DNA of 39,843 nucleotides from Pseudomonas syringae (GCF_001698815.1 NZ_LGSI01000011.1:1-39843); one strand, 5' to 3'. Counted from the stretch's first letter, positions 1 through 9,845 are shown. Made by a program: numbers and translations. Notes: generated by a model from the sequence alone, not told the origin.

Positions 1-5
1 AAATC

Positions 6-28
6 GTGGGAGCGAATTTATTCGCGAA
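6..28 (+). repeat. Single REP half-element
   Basis: A 23-base sequence beginning GTGGGAGCGAATT and ending TTCGCGAA. It is identical to the reverse complement of the right arm of the REPIN at 5767-5852, so it belongs to the same REP family. No second arm is seen downstream before the first gene, so it is either a solitary REP or one arm of a pair cut by the window edge. I see no gene between it and 255. Confidence 0.7.
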
Positions 29-254
29 AGCTCTCGTCGACGCACTACATATGTATCGGATGTTCTGGCTTCTTCGTGGCTAAACTCACCGCCACGATGA
101 ACTGCGATATTTTTTCGAGAGCGGCTGGAGACCACGGCAATGTTGGCGCTGAGAACAAAGTCTCAATCCCACTGTCTATTTTCGCGCCGAGTCATATTGG
201 ACGTGCGGCTGCTATATAGTCTGTCCCTCTCAATCGTTGCCATATGAGTGCCCC

Positions 255-3200
255 ATGCTTAACAAAGGATTGTTTCTGGCCTGCGTGCTTGCGCTGCTGA
301 GTGCCTGCGATTCCTCCACTTCCGACAAACCGGCTGCGGTTTCTGCTCCCGCCGCGCAACCAGCGGCAGTGGAGTCGAGCAAGCCCAGGCCGGCGGTGGA
401 CATTCCTGCGTTGAGCAAGCGCTACGCCGGACGTGAGCTGACCGTTGTCGATGTTTCGGAAATCCAGGTCGACGGCGCCAGCACTCTGTCGGTGAGCTTT
501 TCCGTACCGCTGGACCCGGAGCAGAAGTTTGCTGAAAAACTGCATCTGGTGGACAGCAAGAACGGCAAGGTTGACGGCGCATGGGAGCTTTCGGACAACC
601 TGATGGAGCTGCGGCTGCGGCATCTGGAGCCCCAGCGCAAACTGGTGCTGACCGTTGATCCCGGCCTGTTGGGCGTCAACAAGGCCAAGCTGGCCGCCGA
701 GTTCGTCAGCCGCCTGGAAACCAAGGATTTGCAGGCAACCGTTGGCTTCGCCAGTCGCGGCAGCCTGTTGCCGACTCGATTGGCGGAAGGTCTGCCCGTC
801 ATCGCGCTGAACGTCGACAAGGTCAACGTCGAGTTTTTTCGGGTCAAATCCGACGCCTTGCCTTCCTTCCTGAGCAACTGGGGCGGCTCTTCCAGCTTGC
901 AGAGCTACGAATCCGAAGACTTGCTGGCCCAGGCCGATCTGGTCTACGGCGGCCGCTTCGACCTGAACCCGGCGCGCAACACACGGGAAACCGTGTTGCT
1001 GCCCATAGCGGGCATCAAGGCATTGCAGCAGCCGGGGGTTTATCTGGCCGTGATGAAAGCGGCGGGCAGCTACAGTTATTCGAACTCCGCCACGGTCTTT
1101 ACCCTGAGCGACATCGGTTTGTCGGTGCATCGCTACGCCAATCGCCTGGACGCTTTCACCCAGGCGCTGGAAGGCGGCAAGGCCCTGAGCGGCATCGATC
1201 TGGAACTCTACGACAGCGACGGCAAGGTGATCGGTCAGGCCAAGACCGATTCGGCGGGCCACGCCGAGCTGCCGCTTTCGGCCAAGGCGGCGCTGGTGCT
1301 GGCGCACAAAGACGAACAGACCAGCATGCTGCGGCTGGACAGCTCGGCGCTGGATCTGGCGGAATTCGACATCACCGGGCCGAGTGCACATCCGCTGCAA
1401 TTCTTTATCTTCGGCCCGCGCGATCTGTATCGCCCCGGTGAAACCGTGCTGCTTAACGGCCTGCTGCGCGATAACGATGGCAAGGATGTGAAGCCGCAAC
1501 CGATCACGGTCGAGGTGCGCCGCCCGGACGAACAGGTCAGTCGCAAGTTTGTCTGGGAAGCCGATAAGACCGGGCTTTATCAATATCAGCTGCAGTTGTC
1601 CGATGAAGCGCCGACAGGGCGCTGGCAGCTGGTGTTCGACCTGGGTGATGGCAAGCCGCAGTTATATGAATTCCAGGTCGAAGACTTCCTGCCGGAACGC
1701 ATGGCGCTGGAAATCAAGGCCAGCGACACGCCGATTGCGCCGGCAGACAACGCGACCTTCGAGATTACCGGCCGCTATCTCTACGGCGCGCCCGCCTCCG
1801 GCAATAACCTGACCGGCCTGCTGTATGTGCGCCCGCTGCGCGACGCGGTGCCTGCATTGCCGGGTTATCAGTTCGGCTCGATCACTGAAGAAGAGCTCAA
1901 GCAGGACCTGGAAATCGAAGCCAGCACCCTCGACGAACAGGGCAAGTTGAGTATTGATGTGGAAAGCCAGTGGTCCAAGGCCAAATCGCCGTTGCAGCTG
2001 ATTCTGCAAGCCAGCCTGCAAGAGTCGGGCGGGCGGCCGATCACCCGGCGTCTGGTGCAACCGGTCTGGCCGGCAGAGCAACTGCCAGGTTTGCGTCCGT
2101 TGTTTGGCGCCGACAAGAACAATGGCGACAATGAAGACGACTACACCAATGGTCTGGCCCAAACCGATGGCGACGGCCCGGCTGAATTTGAAGTGCTGAT
2201 CGCTGACAGTGCAGGCAACAAGCTGGCCGCCGAAAACGTCAAGGTGCGGCTGGTCCGCGAGCGTCGCGATTATTACTGGAACTACTCGGACAGCGATGGC
2301 TGGAGCTATCACTACAACGAGAAGTACCTGAACCTCAACGAAGAAACCGTCAGCATCAAGCAAGGCTCGACTGCCAAAGTCACATTCCCGGTGGAATGGG
2401 GCCCATACCGCGTCGAAGTCGAAGACCCGCAAACCGGTCTGGTCAGCAGCATGCGTTTCTGGGCCGGGTATCAATGGCAGGACAACGCCGAAGGCGGCGC
2501 GGTGCGGCCCGATCAGGTCAAGCTGGCGCTGGACAAACCGGCTTATGCCGATGGCGATAGCGTCAAAGTCACCGTGACGCCGCCGTCAGCGGGCAAGGGT
2601 TATCTGCTGGTGGAATCCAGCGAAGGTCCATTGTGGTGGCAGGAAATCGACGTGCCAGCCGAAGGCAAAGCGTTCGATATCCCGCTGGACAAAAAATGGG
2701 CGCGCCACGACCTGTACGTCAGCGCGCTGGTGATTCGTCCCGGCGAGCGCAAGGCCAACGTCACGCCCAAACGCGCCGTCGGCGTCCTGCACCTGCCGCT
2801 GGATCGCAGCCAACGCAAGCTGGCGCTGAGTATTACTGCGCCGGAAAAAATGCGTCCCAAGCAACCGCTGAAACTCAAGGTGCTGGCCAAAAACGCTGAT
2901 GGCAGCGTGCCCAAGGAAGTCCATGTGCTGGTGTCGGCGGTCGACATCGGCATTCTCAATATCACCAGTTATATAACGCCGGATCCGTTCGCCAGCCTGT
3001 TTGGTCGCAAGTCCTACGGCGCCGATCAGCTGGACGTTTATGGGCAGTTGATCGAGGCTGGACGCAATCGTCTGGCTTCCCTGGCATTCGGTGGCGACGC
3101 CGCGCTGGCCAAAGGCGGCAAGCGGCCGGAAACCAGCGTGACAATTGTTGCCCTGCAAAGCGCGCCGGTGACGCTGAATGAGCAGGGCGAAGGCGAAGTC

Positions 3201-5213
3201 AGCGTGGATATTCCGGACTTCAACGGCGAACTGCGCGTCATGGCGCAGGCCTGGACCGGTGATCGTTACGGCATGGCCGAGGCGAAAACCGTGGTGGCCG
3301 CGCCGATCATTGCCGAGTTGTCGGCCCCGCGTTTCCTGGCGGGCGGCGATCAAACCACCGTGGCCATGGACGTCTCCAACCTGTCCGGCAAGGCGCAGAA
3401 ACTCAACGTGCAACTCAGCGCCGAAGGCCAGTTGAGTCTGGCCAATGGCGAGATCTCCCAGAGCGTGCAATTGGCCCAGGGCCAGCGCAAGACGCTGCGC
3501 ATTCCGGTCAAGGCGTTGGGCGGTTTCGGCCAGGGCAAGATCAAGGTGCTGGTGCAAGGTCTGGATCTTCCGGGCGAAAATCTGCCGCCATTCACCCGCG
3601 AGTGGACCATCGGTGTGCGGCCGGCGTATCCGGCGATGCTCAAGCATTACCGCGCAGCTATTACCGATCAGCCATGGAACCTGCCGGAAGGCGCGCTGGA
3701 AGCCTTCGAACCCGCTGGGCGTGAGGCCTTGCTGGCGGTGTCGAGTCGTCCGCCGCTGAATCTCGGAGAACAGATTCGTGCGCTCAAGGCTTATCCGTAT
3801 GGCTGCCTTGAACAGACCGCCAGCGGCTTGTACCCGTCGTTGTATGCCGACGCGGCAACGCTCACACGTCTGGGCCTCAAGGGCGAGCCGGACGCAGCTC
3901 GCAAGCGCAGCGTCGAAATCGGCATCGAGCGTTTGCTGGGCATGCAGCGCTATAACGGCAGCTTCGGGCTGTGGAATTCGGACGGCGAAGAAGAGTATTG
4001 GTTGACGGCTTACGTAACCGATTTCCTGTCCCGCGCTCGTGATCAGGGTTTCGCCGTACCGCCTGAAGCGTTGAAAAAAGCCAACGAACGTTTGCTGCGT
4101 TATCTGCAGGAGCGTAATCAGATCGAGGTGAGTTACAGCGAAAACGCCGAACACACGCGCTTTGCGGTGCAGGCCTACGCCGGTCTGGTGTTGTCCCGCA
4201 GCCAGCAGGCACCGTTGGGTGCATTGCGCAGCCTGTTTGATCGGCGTGACGATGCACGTTCCGGTCTGCCGCTGGTGCAGTTGTCCATCGCCCTGGAAAA
4301 AATGGGCGACAAACCCCGTGCAGATCAGGCCATGCTCGCCGGTCTGGCGGCGGGGCGCAAAGCCAACGAATGGCTCGCCGATTACGGCAGCCCGCTGCGC
4401 GATCAGGCGCTGATCCTGGCGTTGCTGGAAGAAAACAATCTGGCGGCGGATAAACGCGACCAGCGTCTGTTTACGCTGGCTGATGAAGTAGCGGCCAACC
4501 GTTATCTGTCGACTCAGGAGCGCAACTCGCTGTTCCTCGCGGGCCGTGGCTTGCTGGGCAAACCGGAGAAAAACTGGAAAGCGATCCTCAACAGCGGCAG
4601 CGAAACCAGTGAAATCAACAATGCTAATCCGGGTCTGAAGCTTGAAGGTGCGTTGCTGGCTGCGCCGATGTCCTTGCAGAACGCTGGCAGCGAGACGCTG
4701 TATCAGCAACTGACTATCTCCGGTTATCCCTCTCAGCCGCCTGTGGCCGGAGGTGAAAACCTGAGCATTCGCCGTGAATATCTCAGTTTGAGCGGCGAAG
4801 AGGCGAATCTGGCGGCCCTGAAAAGCGGGCAATTGCTACTGGTGCACATCGAAGTCAAAGCCAAACAGCGAGTGCCGGATGCATTGGTGGTCGACCTGTT
4901 GCCGGCGGGTCTGGAGCTGGAAAACCAGAATCTGGCGCAAGCGGCGGCCAGCCTCGATGACGCCAGCGAGTCGGTCAAGCAATGGAAGGAGTCGATGGAA
5001 AACGCCGGGATCAAGCACCAGGAATACCGCGCCGACCGTTATGTCGCGGCCCTGGATCTGAACGGCTATAACACTATCCACTTGCTGTACCTGGCCCGCG
5101 CCGTGACACCGGGTATCTATCGCGTACCGCCGCCGCAAGTGGAGTCGATGTATCGCCCGAACTGGCAGGCGTTGGGTGAAGCGCCGGCGCAGTTGGTGGT
5201 GAAGGGGAAATAA
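255..5213 (+). CDS. yfhM: Alpha-2-macroglobulin-like lipoprotein (YfhM/ECAM type)
   Basis: Bacterial alpha-2-macroglobulin, thought to trap foreign proteases that reach the periplasm. The frame opens at a TTG at 237, but the ATG at 255 gives a proper lipoprotein signal (MLNKGLFLACVLALLSAC, lipid-modified Cys18) and is preferred; the product is 1652 residues, close to the roughly 1650 of E. coli YfhM. Asp19 directly after the cysteine would be an inner-membrane retention signal under E. coli Lol rules. An Ala/Pro-rich linker follows, then the long run of macroglobulin beta domains. The thioester motif YGCLEQ is intact (Cys1184, Gln1187) and begins the alpha-helical complement-like domain. In enterobacteria this gene is next to pbpC; here pbpC lies about 600 bases downstream on the same strand, beyond a small opposite-strand gene and a REPIN. 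Seen: lipobox and thioester. Known: family role. Inferred: location. Confidence 0.93.
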   Translation: MLNKGLFLACVLALLSACDSSTSDKPAAVSAPAAQPAAVESSKPRPAVDIPALSKRYAGRELTVVDVSEIQVDGASTLSVSFSVPLDPEQKFAEKLHLVDSKNGKVDGAWELSDNLMELRLRHLEPQRKLVLTVDPGLLGVNKAKLAAEFVSRLETKDLQATVGFASRGSLLPTRLAEGLPVIALNVDKVNVEFFRVKSDALPSFLSNWGGSSSLQSYESEDLLAQADLVYGGRFDLNPARNTRETVLLPIAGIKALQQPGVYLAVMKAAGSYSYSNSATVFTLSDIGLSVHRYANRLDAFTQALEGGKALSGIDLELYDSDGKVIGQAKTDSAGHAELPLSAKAALVLAHKDEQTSMLRLDSSALDLAEFDITGPSAHPLQFFIFGPRDLYRPGETVLLNGLLRDNDGKDVKPQPITVEVRRPDEQVSRKFVWEADKTGLYQYQLQLSDEAPTGRWQLVFDLGDGKPQLYEFQVEDFLPERMALEIKASDTPIAPADNATFEITGRYLYGAPASGNNLTGLLYVRPLRDAVPALPGYQFGSITEEELKQDLEIEASTLDEQGKLSIDVESQWSKAKSPLQLILQASLQESGGRPITRRLVQPVWPAEQLPGLRPLFGADKNNGDNEDDYTNGLAQTDGDGPAEFEVLIADSAGNKLAAENVKVRLVRERRDYYWNYSDSDGWSYHYNEKYLNLNEETVSIKQGSTAKVTFPVEWGPYRVEVEDPQTGLVSSMRFWAGYQWQDNAEGGAVRPDQVKLALDKPAYADGDSVKVTVTPPSAGKGYLLVESSEGPLWWQEIDVPAEGKAFDIPLDKKWARHDLYVSALVIRPGERKANVTPKRAVGVLHLPLDRSQRKLALSITAPEKMRPKQPLKLKVLAKNADGSVPKEVHVLVSAVDIGILNITSYITPDPFASLFGRKSYGADQLDVYGQLIEAGRNRLASLAFGGDAALAKGGKRPETSVTIVALQSAPVTLNEQGEGEVSVDIPDFNGELRVMAQAWTGDRYGMAEAKTVVAAPIIAELSAPRFLAGGDQTTVAMDVSNLSGKAQKLNVQLSAEGQLSLANGEISQSVQLAQGQRKTLRIPVKALGGFGQGKIKVLVQGLDLPGENLPPFTREWTIGVRPAYPAMLKHYRAAITDQPWNLPEGALEAFEPAGREALLAVSSRPPLNLGEQIRALKAYPYGCLEQTASGLYPSLYADAATLTRLGLKGEPDAARKRSVEIGIERLLGMQRYNGSFGLWNSDGEEEYWLTAYVTDFLSRARDQGFAVPPEALKKANERLLRYLQERNQIEVSYSENAEHTRFAVQAYAGLVLSRSQQAPLGALRSLFDRRDDARSGLPLVQLSIALEKMGDKPRADQAMLAGLAAGRKANEWLADYGSPLRDQALILALLEENNLAADKRDQRLFTLADEVAANRYLSTQERNSLFLAGRGLLGKPEKNWKAILNSGSETSEINNANPGLKLEGALLAAPMSLQNAGSETLYQQLTISGYPSQPPVAGGENLSIRREYLSLSGEEANLAALKSGQLLLVHIEVKAKQRVPDALVVDLLPAGLELENQNLAQAAASLDDASESVKQWKESMENAGIKHQEYRADRYVAALDLNGYNTIHLLYLARAVTPGIYRVPPPQVESMYRPNWQALGEAPAQLVVKGK

Positions 5214-5233
5214 GGAGCGGGTGGAACTGACTT

Positions 5234-5319
5234 GTAGGACCGGCTTTAGCCGGGAAGGCGGCATTCTGACGACGCAGATGCGGTGGATGCTGCCTCTTCC
5301 CGGCTAAAGCCGGTCCTAC
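5234..5319. repeat. REPIN, GTAGGACCGG type
   Basis: Two 24-base arms (5234-5257 and 5296-5319) form a perfect inverted repeat starting GTAGGACCGGCTTTAGCC, with a 38-base spacer. This is the REP-doublet form typical of Pseudomonas. It fills the gap between two convergent genes (stops at 5213 and 5327) and is the only strong hairpin there. It is the same family as the REPIN at 25959-26018. Confidence 0.9.
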
Positions 5320-5326
5320 AGCGCGC

Positions 5327-5620
5327 TTAATGAATAATCCAGCTCAGCAACCACAACCCCAGCACCAGCCAGATGATGCCCGCGATGATCGAGGCGCGCA
5401 TGAAGGCGCGGACGGCCGAGTAGAGCAACATCAGCCCGACAATCAACGCCAGAATGCTGATCAGCGAAGTGTCCATGCCCAGCGTGCGTGACAAGCCGTC
5501 GACGAAGTTGCCGCCAGCGTGAGTGAACAGATTGAATATCCATTCCAGCCCATCGACGATGAAGCGAATTACCGCGCCGAGCGCCTGGCCAAGCCATTCG
5601 AAAAAGCTTTCTACCTGCAT
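5327..5620 (-). CDS. Small membrane protein of unknown function
   Basis: A 97-residue protein starting at 5620 (MQVESFFEWLGQALGAV). The start is chosen because an AGGA sits just upstream and because the longer open frame beyond it would run over the REPIN at 5767-5852 and pbpC. It has an amphipathic, aromatic N-terminal part (residues 5-35), then two closely spaced hydrophobic segments (about 51-69 and 75-95), ending in LSWIIH. The layout suggests a small inner-membrane hairpin protein. I do not recognise the family. It runs convergent to the macroglobulin gene and divergent from pbpC, so it interrupts a gene pair that is usually adjacent. Whether it takes part in envelope repair is unknown. 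Confidence 0.7.
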   Translation of the reverse strand: MQVESFFEWLGQALGAVIRFIVDGLEWIFNLFTHAGGNFVDGLSRTLGMDTSLISILALIVGLMLLYSAVRAFMRASIIAGIIWLVLGLWLLSWIIH

Positions 5621-5766
5621 ATGTACGTCCTGATGAGATTCATGGAAAAACGCAACTGTTCGCTTTGGCTGTCCGTTGGCGCAACGAGTTCCGTGGATCA
5701 TAAAGGCTCTTTGCGTTGAAGCTGCGAATATCGTCAGGTGACCGGCGCTCAATCGCTCCGGCAACT

Positions 5767-5852
5767 GTGGGAGGCAATTCATTCCCGAAGGGGCCAGGCC
5801 TGGAAAATGTCCATGACTGACAAACCGCCTTCGCGAATAAATTCGCTCCCAC
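5767..5852. repeat. REPIN overlapping the start of pbpC
   Basis: Left arm 5767-5791 (GTGGGAGGCAATTCATTC...) and right arm 5828-5852 form a 25-base inverted repeat with about four mismatches and a 36-base spacer. The right arm matches the single REP at 6-28. The spacer contains both candidate ATG starts of pbpC (5807 and 5813), and the right arm is translated as its codons 6-13. Confidence 0.85.
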
Positions 5853-8188
5853 GAAAACTGTTCACCTGCATCGGCGGCTCTATTCTGTTTCTGTTCGTCG
5901 CGCTCTGGCTCGCCGACCGTATCTGGCCGTTGCCCTTGCCCAAGGACGATCTGGCGCGTGTCGTGCTGGCTGAAGATGGCACGCCTTTGTGGCGTTTCGC
6001 CGATGCCAATGGTGTGTGGCGTTACCCGGTGTCGACGACGCAGGTGTCGCCGTATTACATCGAAGCGCTGCTGACCTATGAAGATCGCTGGTTTTATAGC
6101 CATCCCGGCGTCAACCCGCTCGCTCTGGGCAGAGCGGCCTGGCAAAACCTGCAGGGCGCGCGAGTGGTGTCGGGCGGCAGCACGTTGTCGATGCAGGTGG
6201 CGCGACTGCTTGATCCACATTCACGAACCTTGCCCGGAAAAATGCGCCAGCTGTGGCGCACGATGCAGCTGGAATGGCATTTGTCCAAGGACGAGATTCT
6301 CGGCATTTATCTGAATCGCGCGCCTTTCGGCGGAACCTTGCAAGGAGTTGCGGCGGCCAGTTGGGCGTATCTGGGTAAATCTCCGTTGCAACTGACCCGC
6401 GCGGAAGCGGCGTTGCTGGCTGTTCTGCCTCAGGCGCCGAGCCGGTTGCGGCCAGATCGCCATCCACAGCGCGCCCAGGCAGCTCGGGACAAAGTGCTCA
6501 AGCGTCTGGCGGAATTTCAGGTCTGGCCGCAATTGGCGGTCAATGAAGCCCTGGAGGAGCCGCTGCTCTTGGCGCCGCGTCAGGAACCAACCCTTGCGCC
6601 GTTGTTGGCGCGGCGCCTGAATCGCCCGCACAGTCCGCCGTTGATTCGCACCACCCTTGATGCAGCGTTGCAACGTCGGCTCGAAGATCTGCTGCTGGGT
6701 TGGCGCGCGCGTCTGCCGGAGCGCACCTCGGCGGCGATTCTAGTGGTCGAGGCGCAGAGCATGGCGGTGCGCGCCTATGTCGGTTCGGTGGACATCAATG
6801 ACACCAAACGTTTCGGTCATGTGGATATGGTCAGTGCACTGCGCTCGCCCGGCTCGACGCTCAAGCCGTTTCTGTACGGCAAGGCCATGGACGCCGGGCT
6901 GATTCATTCCGAATCGCTGCTGCAGGATGTCCCGCGTCGTTATGGCGATTACCGACCGGGCAACTTTTCTGCGGGCTTCAGCGGGCCGGTGGCCGCCAGT
7001 TCCGCGTTGTCCATGTCGCTGAACCTGCCAGCGGTGCAACTGCTCGAAGCGTACGGGCCGAAACGCTTTGCCGCCGAAATGCGCAACGGCGGCGTGCCTT
7101 TGACCTTGCCGCCCTTGGCCGAGCCGAATCTCGCCCTGATTCTCGGCGGGGTCGGCAGTCGCCTGGAAGAGCTGGTAGGTGGTTACAGCGCCTTTGCTCG
7201 CGGCGGGAAAAGCGCCGATATTCGCCTGCAGCCCGACGACCGTTTGCGGGAACGGCCAATGATGTCGCCGGGTGCGGCGTGGATCGTGCGCACGATTCTT
7301 AGCGGTCAGTCGCGTCCCGATCTGGACCCGCATGCCGAGCTGGTGCAGCGCCCGCAACTGGCGTGGAAGACCGGCACCAGTTATGGCTTTCGTGATGCGT
7401 GGGCGATTGGTGTCGGGCCGCGCTTTCTGGTCGGCGTGTGGATCGGCCGCCCGGATGGCACGCCGGTGCCGGGACAGTTCGGCCTCGCGTCGGCCGCGCC
7501 ATTGATGTTGCAGGTTCACGATGTGCTGACCAATCGCGACAGCCAGCGCGGCATCGTCGCGCAGGTCCAGCAAGTGCCGCTGAATGTCGGCGTCGCGGCG
7601 ATCTGCTGGCCGTTGGGGCAGCCCATGGACAAGAACGATCCCAACTGCCGTCGCCAGCGCTTTGCCTGGACTCTGGATGGCACGACGCCGCCAACCTTGC
7701 AGGCCACCGATCAGCCGCTTGGTTTGGGTTTGCAGGAGAAAATCCGGGTCAACGCCAAGGGGTTGCGTGTCGGTTCCAGTTGTCCCGACGCTGAGCTGCA
7801 TGATTCAGAGCTCAAGGACATCGCGCTCTGGCCCGCGCCGCTGGAACCCTGGTTACCCCGCGCCGAGCGCCGCGAAGCACGCTTGCCTGCCGCCGATCCC
7901 GATTGCCCGCCGCAAGGCCTGATGCTGGCTGCGCCCTTGACCATTGTCGGCGTGCGCGACGGTGATCATTTGCGCCTGCCGGCGGGCAGTCATCAGGCGT
8001 TGCGTCTCAAACTTTCGGCGCTGGGTGGCAGCGGTCGTCGCTGGTGGTTTATCGATGGCGCGCCCACCGCCGATACCGCCAGTCAGGACAGCTTCGGCCC
8101 GACCCTGACGCGTCTGGGTCGCTATGAACTCAGTGTGCTCGACGAAAGCGGCCAGACCGCCAGAGTGATATTCGATGTGGTGGATTGA
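5813..8188 (+). CDS. pbpC: Penicillin-binding protein 1C (peptidoglycan glycosyltransferase/transpeptidase)
   Basis: Class A PBP anchored in the inner membrane. From ATG 5813 it has 791 residues (E. coli PbpC 770). One membrane segment lies at about 16-34. The GT51 glycosyltransferase domain follows, with the catalytic Glu90 in [12 protein letters not shown] and the [15 protein letters not shown] block. The transpeptidase domain has the SxxK motif at Ser348 (SPGSTLKP), an SxN (MSLNLP) and KTG at Lys519 ([13 protein letters not shown]). The C-terminus resembles the BiPBP_C domain. The frame opens at a GTG at 5738, but ATG 5807 or 5813 is more likely; a GGAA at 5802 fits 5813. The N-terminus before the membrane helix is encoded by a REPIN arm. 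The gene follows the macroglobulin gene on the same strand, a known pairing thought to repair the wall after protease attack. Confidence 0.94.
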   Translation: MTDKPPSRINSLPRKLFTCIGGSILFLFVALWLADRIWPLPLPKDDLARVVLAEDGTPLWRFADANGVWRYPVSTTQVSPYYIEALLTYEDRWFYSHPGVNPLALGRAAWQNLQGARVVSGGSTLSMQVARLLDPHSRTLPGKMRQLWRTMQLEWHLSKDEILGIYLNRAPFGGTLQGVAAASWAYLGKSPLQLTRAEAALLAVLPQAPSRLRPDRHPQRAQAARDKVLKRLAEFQVWPQLAVNEALEEPLLLAPRQEPTLAPLLARRLNRPHSPPLIRTTLDAALQRRLEDLLLGWRARLPERTSAAILVVEAQSMAVRAYVGSVDINDTKRFGHVDMVSALRSPGSTLKPFLYGKAMDAGLIHSESLLQDVPRRYGDYRPGNFSAGFSGPVAASSALSMSLNLPAVQLLEAYGPKRFAAEMRNGGVPLTLPPLAEPNLALILGGVGSRLEELVGGYSAFARGGKSADIRLQPDDRLRERPMMSPGAAWIVRTILSGQSRPDLDPHAELVQRPQLAWKTGTSYGFRDAWAIGVGPRFLVGVWIGRPDGTPVPGQFGLASAAPLMLQVHDVLTNRDSQRGIVAQVQQVPLNVGVAAICWPLGQPMDKNDPNCRRQRFAWTLDGTTPPTLQATDQPLGLGLQEKIRVNAKGLRVGSSCPDAELHDSELKDIALWPAPLEPWLPRAERREARLPAADPDCPPQGLMLAAPLTIVGVRDGDHLRLPAGSHQALRLKLSALGGSGRRWWFIDGAPTADTASQDSFGPTLTRLGRYELSVLDESGQTARVIFDVVD

Positions 8189-8285
8189 TCAGCAATCATC
8201 GGCCAGGCGCGATCAATGGCTCAAGGCGTTCCCGAAACTCTTGGAGTACAATGCGCGCCACTGTGATTCTGCTCAAAGGTGCGTC

Positions 8286-8960
8286 ATGCAGCCCTTTCTC
8301 ATTGCTCCGTCGATTCTTTCCGCTGACTTCGCCCGTCTGGGCCAGGAAGTCGACTCTGTTCTCGCCGCTGGCGCAGACATCGTGCACTTCGATGTCATGG
8401 ACAATCATTACGTCCCGAACCTGACCATCGGCCCGATGGTCTGCGCAGCATTGCGCAAATACGGCGTTACCGCGCCGATTGATGTGCACCTGATGGTCAG
8501 CCCGGTTGACCGCATCATTGGTGACTTCATCGAAGCCGGTGCCAGCTACATCACCTTCCACCCGGAAGCGACCCAGCATATCGACCGCTCGCTGCAGTTG
8601 ATCAAGGAAGGCGGCTGCAAGGCGGGCCTGGTGTTCAACCCGGCGACCCCGCTGAACCTGCTGGAATACGTGATGGACAAGGTCGACATGATCCTGCTCA
8701 TGAGCGTCAACCCCGGTTTCGGTGGTCAGAAGTTCATTCCCGGCACGATCAACAAGCTGCGCGAAGCGCGGGCCTTGATCGATGCGTCGGGCCTGGACAT
8801 TCGCCTGGAAATCGACGGCGGCGTCAACGTCAACAATATCCGTGAGATCGCGGCGGCCGGTGCCGATACGTTCGTGGCTGGCTCGGCGATCTTCAATACG
8901 CCGGACTACAAGCAAGTGATCGACAAAATGCGCGCAGAACTGGCGTCAGCCCGCGCATGA
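8286..8960 (+). CDS. rpe: Ribulose-phosphate 3-epimerase
   Basis: Interconverts D-ribulose 5-phosphate and D-xylulose 5-phosphate in the pentose phosphate pathway; cytosolic TIM barrel. The start ATG 8286 is preceded by AAGGTG and gives 224 residues, the usual length; the longer open frame from 8175 overlaps the end of pbpC and lacks homologous sequence. Visible signatures are [10 protein letters not shown], the metal/catalytic strand [12 protein letters not shown] (His34, Asp36), [10 protein letters not shown] and the second catalytic aspartate in EIDGGVN. The stop overlaps the start of gph (ATGA), so rpe and gph are translationally coupled. This rpe-gph-trpE order is standard in pseudomonads. 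Confidence 0.97.
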   Translation: MQPFLIAPSILSADFARLGQEVDSVLAAGADIVHFDVMDNHYVPNLTIGPMVCAALRKYGVTAPIDVHLMVSPVDRIIGDFIEAGASYITFHPEATQHIDRSLQLIKEGGCKAGLVFNPATPLNLLEYVMDKVDMILLMSVNPGFGGQKFIPGTINKLREARALIDASGLDIRLEIDGGVNVNNIREIAAAGADTFVAGSAIFNTPDYKQVIDKMRAELASARA

Positions 8961-9775
8961 GCGGCTTCGAGCAGCTGTTTCCGGGGCGTCTTCCCAAGCT
9001 GATCATGTTTGATCTGGACGGAACGCTGGTCGATTCGGTGCCTGACCTGGCCGTGGCGGTCGACAAGATGCTGGTCGCCCTCGGGCGTGCGCCGGTCGGT
9101 CTGGGCTCCGTCAGAAACTGGATCGGCAACGGCGCGCCGGTTCTGGTGCGTCGGGCGCTGGCCAACGATCTGGATCACAGCGCGGTCGATGATGAGCTGG
9201 CGCAGCAGGCCCTGGCGATTTTCATGGAGGCTTATGCTGACAAGCATGAGTTCACCGTGGTCTATCCCGGCGTGCGCGAAACCCTGAAATGGCTGCAGAA
9301 GAAGGGCGTGCAAATGGCCCTGATCACCAACAAGCCGGAGCGCTTCGTCGCGCCGCTGCTGGATGAAATGAAACTGGGACGGTTTTTTCGGCTGATCGTC
9401 GGCGGCGATACCTTGCCGCAAAAGAAACCCGATCCGGCGGCGTTGTTTTTTGTCATGAAAATGACCAATGTTCCGGCCTCGCAAGCGTTGTTCGTGGGTG
9501 ACTCACGCAGCGATGTGCAGGCCGCCAAGGCTGCCGGCGTGGCTTGCGTCGCGCTGAGTTACGGATACAACCACGGTCGGCCCATCGCCGAAGAATCACC
9601 GGCGCTGGTTATCGATGACTTGCGTCGATTGATTCCCGGTTGCCTGGATCTGGACGCTGAGATACTGTTGCCGGAAATCAAATCTCCCTCCTTTAGAGAT
9701 TCCATCGTGGTGGTCACTCGCAAACTCTGGATGAAAGTCATCAAGGCCCTGGCCCGCTGGCGTTGGCGTGCCTGA
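8957..9775 (+). CDS. gph: Phosphoglycolate phosphatase (HAD superfamily)
   Basis: Hydrolyses 2-phosphoglycolate to glycolate, a salvage step for a by-product of DNA repair. 272 residues. HAD motifs in order: motif [11 protein letters not shown] (nucleophile Asp19, acid Asp21), motif II ALITNKP, motif III Lys in QKKPDP, motif [10 protein letters not shown]. The ATG overlaps the rpe stop by four bases. The C-terminal tail, [16 protein letters not shown] then LARWRWRA, lies beyond the catalytic core. It contains three Trp codons, two of them in tandem Arg-Trp-Arg-Trp, and closely matches the separate leader peptide ahead of trpG. The last 69 bases therefore very likely also serve as the trpE leader peptide in the same frame. 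Enzyme assignment is by motifs; the dual coding is inference. Confidence 0.95.
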   Translation: MSGFEQLFPGRLPKLIMFDLDGTLVDSVPDLAVAVDKMLVALGRAPVGLGSVRNWIGNGAPVLVRRALANDLDHSAVDDELAQQALAIFMEAYADKHEFTVVYPGVRETLKWLQKKGVQMALITNKPERFVAPLLDEMKLGRFFRLIVGGDTLPQKKPDPAALFFVMKMTNVPASQALFVGDSRSDVQAAKAAGVACVALSYGYNHGRPIAEESPALVIDDLRRLIPGCLDLDAEILLPEIKSPSFRDSIVVVTRKLWMKVIKALARWRWRA

Positions 9776-9845
9776 CTTGAATTCGCCGAAACCTCGGCAC
9801 CGTTTGCCTACCTGACCGTTTTACCCTCAAACCACGAGGCTGATC
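9707..9845 (+). promoter_or_regulatory. trpE leader peptide and attenuator region, in frame with the end of gph
   Basis: A GTG at 9707 (or 9710, or ATG 9731) in the gph frame would start a 22-residue (or shorter) peptide ending [10 protein letters not shown] at the gph stop 9773-9775. Trp codons lie at 9728, 9758 and 9764. It aligns without gaps to the trpG leader at 22463-22531, with 15 of 22 residues identical. Attenuation of trpE and trpGDC by Trp-codon leader peptides is known in P. putida. Between the peptide stop and the trpE ATG there is a GCCGA/TCGGC hairpin (about 9785-9798) and a competing GGCA/TGCC pairing. I do not see a textbook GC stem with a long T-run, so the exact terminator is not resolved. 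The promoter must lie inside gph; I could not pick it with confidence. Confidence 0.7.

Noticed and set aside
197..220. Promoter TTGGAC/TATAGT ahead of the macroglobulin gene
   Set aside because: Spacer is only 12 bases, too short for sigma-70.
2586..4832. 748-codon open frame on the minus strand inside the macroglobulin gene
   Set aside because: Antisense shadow of a GC-rich gene; composition is Arg/Gln/His-rich with no domain, and the plus-strand gene has a clear lipobox and thioester motif.
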